From contig JARHZY010000156.1 in NCBI GenBank assembly GCA_029264655.1, positions 1-9,430 on the forward strand: a stretch of 9,430 nt of DNA, in the 5' to 3' direction. The stretch is from Helicobacter sp. (GTDB lineage: Bacteria; Campylobacterota; Campylobacteria; Campylobacterales; Helicobacteraceae). Positions within the stretch are counted from its first letter, which is position 1; each line of letters opens with the position of its first letter. A program made the position numbers and the translations under genes. The notes under the pieces are model-generated. The model saw nothing but the letters and a program-made list of their open reading frames with translations, had not been told where the DNA came from and did no database searches. Shown here piece by piece: positions 7,386 through 9,430 of this stretch.

Positions 7386-8131
7386 TCTAAATATAGCAAT
7401 ATATTTGATTTTTAATATTCTGTTTTCTTAATGAAATATTTTAGAAGTTATCATATACTTCCTTTGCTTTATAATTTAGCATAATTTTATTTATTATTCT
7501 TTAAGTGCTTCAAATAGCTACAATGCAATATAGTATTGTTTGATAGAGAGTATGTGAGATTCTATCAGCCTATATTTGTTATTTTAAATAGATGCTTATA
7601 GTTTCTTATCTTATTTTTTTGCTTGTAATGATTCTATATATTCATTTTTAAATTTATATGTAAGTGTTAAAGATGAAATAATATAAGTTTTTATTGTTTT
7701 TATGAGGTGTTTTGCTGATAAAATATAATACTTTTTTATTAGTATTTAATTTTTGAGAATCTCATTACCATGAGTTGTTTGTTTTTGTAAAATCTAGAGA
7801 GTATACAATATTCTTAATGAGTGGTTATTGTTTTAAAAATTCTATAAAAAGTTTAATCGGTAGTTTGTAAATTGTAATATAAATATTAGTTTGGATCTCA
7901 TTGCAACTATTTTCATTTATTTCTTTATAGAATCCAATGCATTCCCTTTTTGTCTTTAGATTCCAAAAGCTTTACTATTTAAGCATTATGTTTGTTTTAT
8001 GGATTTTATATTATTATAAAATATTTCTTTTATTAAACATATTGCTTTAGATTCTATTGTGATTGTGAATTATTTCTTTTTCAAAGTTATTTTAGGTTTA
8101 TATTCATTACTTTTATTTGTTAGAAAAGGGA

Positions 8132-8159
8132 TTGTAAATTTAAGTAGTATGTTTATAAT
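8132..8159 (+). promoter_or_regulatory. Promoter of the N-terminally extended PoNi gene
   Basis: TTGTAA (8132-8137), a 16-base spacer and a perfect TATAAT (8154-8159) lie immediately before the TTG start at 8181. Transcription would begin near 8166, leaving only about 15 nt of leader with AGGTG (8165-8169) at its edge. The closeness supports a real start near 8181 and argues against a longer gene cut off at its 5' end, although perfect -10 hexamers are not rare in such AT-rich DNA. Confidence 0.45.
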
Positions 8160-8180
8160 ATATTAGGTGCAGAATCTCTA

Positions 8181-9224
8181 TTGCTCTATTTTGCCAAAGA
8201 TTCTATAAACAATGTTAAAATATTAAATGAAATCGTTCTTGCCCTGCAAGCTGCATTTTGTTCGCCTAAAACATTTCGTATAATGGGATTAGATTCAATA
8301 CAAGAAAATGAAGATATAGGCGTAGAATCTTGGGAAAGCTATTTTGTTGAAATATTTGTTGTTAATGAAGATAATATGCTACTAAGCTATAAAAAAGAAG
8401 ATATTAATACAGCACAAACAGCATTCGATAATATAGGAATAATAGAATATCTTAAGAGTGAAAAACAAGTTATTGAATTAGATGATATTATATATTTTGC
8501 AAAATTACCGCAGCAAAGCCAAACGATGATAAATACAGCAAATTCTATAATAGAAACACATAAACATGGAATAAGAGATATTCATAAAAGCAAAGAGTAT
8601 TTTACTAGATATATTAACAAGCAAACATGGCTTTTAAAGCAATGTAATGAGAGTAGTAATATTTTAACACATAATTTTAAAATGGCAACAGCAATGTATT
8701 CAAGAGGTGATGAAGATTTAGAATCAATGAAGCAAACATTCATCACAGCTTTAAATAAATGGGATAAGGATTTTGAGATAAATATAAAATATCAACCTGA
8801 TAATCATGTTAAATATCTTGCAGTAATGGTAATATGTGATATGGATACTTCTTGGGTATTAAATAGGCTTCATGAAGTGAATAAAACAGAATATAATATG
8901 TTTTATGATGATTGGCTATTACACTATCTAGCAAGTAAGGGACAAGATAAAGATTGCATTAATAGACAACCTATGAGAAGAAAAAAATATAAGAATCTTA
9001 AAATTTTTACAGAAACTAGAGATAGCAATTATTTTAAAACATATCTAAAACAATGGTATACTAAAAGTAGAGGTGAAGCTTGGTTTGGACGCCATCATAA
9101 AGAAGACAAGTTTTTACTATATGAAGGATATTGGAATTTTGAAGGAGCTGCAGTTTTAAAACTAATGAATGCAGATAAAGAAGAATTTAAAGGTTATAAA
9201 TATTTCCCTTATGATTTGATATGA
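8181..9224 (+). CDS. PoNi-family (DUF1910/DUF1911) immunity protein with an extra N-terminal domain
   Basis: PoNi proteins neutralise PoNe-type PD-(D/E)xK DNase effectors, often delivered by type VI secretion. Of the 347 aa, residues about 130-347 are a complete PoNi protein. The start IRDIHKSKEYF (131-141) and the alpha-helical DUF1910 part are followed by DUF1911, with YLKQWYTKSRGEAWFGRHH (288-306) and the diagnostic GYWNFEGAAVLKLMNADKEE (316-335) and YFPYDLI ending. Residues 1-128 are not part of the usual PoNi fold and I do not recognise them; they are soluble-looking, with no signal peptide or membrane segment. The frame is closed by TAG at 8145. TTG 8181 is the only plausible start giving the full N-terminus, with AGGTG 11 bases upstream; in-frame ATGs at 8283, 8376 and 8526 have no ribosome binding site. 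No toxin gene is in view. The PoNi assignment is strong, the start less so. Confidence 0.85.
   Translation: MLYFAKDSINNVKILNEIVLALQAAFCSPKTFRIMGLDSIQENEDIGVESWESYFVEIFVVNEDNMLLSYKKEDINTAQTAFDNIGIIEYLKSEKQVIELDDIIYFAKLPQQSQTMINTANSIIETHKHGIRDIHKSKEYFTRYINKQTWLLKQCNESSNILTHNFKMATAMYSRGDEDLESMKQTFITALNKWDKDFEINIKYQPDNHVKYLAVMVICDMDTSWVLNRLHEVNKTEYNMFYDDWLLHYLASKGQDKDCINRQPMRRKKYKNLKIFTETRDSNYFKTYLKQWYTKSRGEAWFGRHHKEDKFLLYEGYWNFEGAAVLKLMNADKEEFKGYKYFPYDLI
8574..8606 (+). repeat. Direct repeat, copy 1 (PoNi N-terminal coding segment)
   Basis: This 33-base segment codes RDIHKSKEYFT inside the extended PoNi gene and matches 9381-9413 with one silent difference (AGC versus AGT). It marks the point where the second, unextended PoNi gene begins, so it reflects recent gene duplication rather than a mobile repeat. 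Confidence 0.9.
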
Positions 9225-9260
9225 TATGCAAATATATCTAATGTAGAACAATATAATGAT

Positions 9261-9292
9261 TTAAATAATTAAATAATTAAATAGTTAAAAAT
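9261..9292 (+). repeat. Tandem 8-base repeat TTAAATAA
   Basis: Units TTAAATAA, TTAAATAA and TTAAATAG lie head to tail at 9261-9284, with a degenerate fourth unit TTAAAAAT to 9292. They lie about 50 bases upstream of the promoter of the second PoNi gene. Slippage could change spacing upstream of that promoter, but low complexity in AT-rich DNA is the simpler explanation. Confidence 0.55.
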
Positions 9293-9339
9293 AACAACAA
9301 TACAATAATTAAATAAAATATAGCTATTTTATATTTTTT

Positions 9340-9348
9340 TGCTACAAT
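9340..9348 (+). promoter_or_regulatory. Extended -10 promoter of the second PoNi gene
   Basis: TGC-TACAAT follows a run of seven T, the same form as the icd promoter here. Transcription would start near 9355, about 20 nt before ATG 9375, with AAAAAGGAT (9362-9370) as ribosome binding site. The second immunity gene thus seems able to be expressed independently of the first. Confidence 0.6.
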
Positions 9349-9374
9349 ACATTATTACGATAAAAAGGATAAAC

Positions 9375-9430
9375 ATGCCAAGAGATATTCATAAAAGTAA
9401 AGAGTATTTTACTCAATATATTGCAGATAA
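9375..9430 (+). CDS. PoNi-family immunity protein, second copy (5' end only)
   Basis: ATG 9375 opens a frame of 18 complete codons to the window edge, reading MPRDIHKSKEYFTQYIAD. Residues 3-13 are identical to residues 132-142 of the upstream PoNi protein, and the DNA there differs at one base in 33. A clear ribosome binding site (AAAAAGGAT) and an extended -10 promoter precede it. It starts directly at the usual PoNi N-terminus, lacking the extra domain of its neighbour. Tandem immunity genes are typical of effector/immunity islands. Only the first few percent is visible, so its integrity is unknown. Confidence 0.8.
   Translation, partial: MPRDIHKSKEYFTQYIAD
9381..9413 (+). repeat. Direct repeat, copy 2 (PoNi N-terminal coding segment)
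   Basis: Second copy of the 33-base segment at 8574-8606, with one silent mismatch, located at codons 3-13 of the second PoNi gene. After it the copies diverge quickly at the first unconstrained positions (AGA versus CAA), then match again for TATATT. Confidence 0.9.

Larger units (their letters stand above)
7305..8180. other. Very AT-rich gene-poor region
   Basis: About 870 bases with no convincing gene, tRNA, CRISPR or IS element. A+T is near 80% by sampling, with the plus strand T-rich. Three stop-free runs of 45-49 codons occur: minus 7611-7745, minus 7825-7971 and plus 8020-8166. None has an ATG with a ribosome binding site; by rough estimate one or two such runs are expected by chance at this composition. 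The plus-strand run is hydrophobic, with a GTG at 8059 that would give a 35-aa peptide. The word GATTCT/AGAATC recurs (7558, 7630, 7756, 7929, 8050, 8171). The last part carries the promoter for the immunity gene. It may be a decayed accessory locus, but the remnants cannot be assigned to a family. Confidence 0.6.

Noticed and set aside
7825..7971. 48-codon stop-free run on the minus strand
   Set aside because: It has no start codon or ribosome binding site and no recognisable motif; runs of this length are expected once or twice by chance at this base composition.
7988..8050. 20-residue hydrophobic frame starting at ATG 7988 on the plus strand
   Set aside because: No ribosome binding site, and T-rich DNA encodes hydrophobic residues by default.
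7305..8180. tRNA, CRISPR array or insertion sequence in the gene-poor region
   Set aside because: No T-loop consensus, no regularly spaced repeats, and no terminal inverted repeats or transposase motifs were found.

Overview
The window is AT-rich chromosomal DNA from an epsilonproteobacterium (Campylobacterota). It is most likely a Helicobacter of the enterohepatic type. The evidence is the Helicobacter-like RpoA, S4, S11, S13 and L17 proteins, a gene order ending rpmJ-rpsM-rpsK-rpsD-rpoA-rplQ, extended -10 promoters with T-rich upstream DNA instead of clear -35 boxes, and a monomeric NADP isocitrate dehydrogenase of the type found in Campylobacter relatives. The genus is inferred from remembered protein sequences; no search was run.

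Layout. Positions 1-1177 (minus) hold the 5' two thirds or so of a large gene joining an HsdR_N-like PD-(D/E)xK domain to a DNA methyltransferase domain. It runs off the left edge. Upstream on the same strand is icd (1258-3462). Positions 3463-3742 carry the icd promoter and a strong intrinsic terminator for the ribosomal operon. Positions 3743-6661 are the minus-strand alpha operon rpmJ-rpsM-rpsK-rpsD-rpoA-rplQ, tightly packed with ribosome binding sites overlapping preceding stop codons. It has its own promoter just upstream of rpmJ, and infA, map and secY are not next to it. Positions 6834-7304 encode a YccU-type CoA-binding protein. Positions 7305-8180 are about 80% A+T and have no gene I can support. 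On the plus strand follow a PoNi-family (DUF1910/DUF1911) immunity protein with an extra N-terminal domain (8181-9224) and the start of a second PoNi gene (9375 onward).

The left three quarters are housekeeping genes next to one restriction-modification-type gene. The right end looks like accessory DNA: an AT-rich gene-poor stretch leading into a tandem array of immunity genes for PoNe-type DNase effectors, with no toxin gene in view. The most unusual items are the N-terminally extended PoNi protein, the duplicated PoNi gene starts, the PD-(D/E)xK-methyltransferase fusion, and the uneven distribution of the word GATTCT/AGAATC. That word appears 26 times by hand count but never between 3334 and 7263, the interval containing the ribosomal operon.
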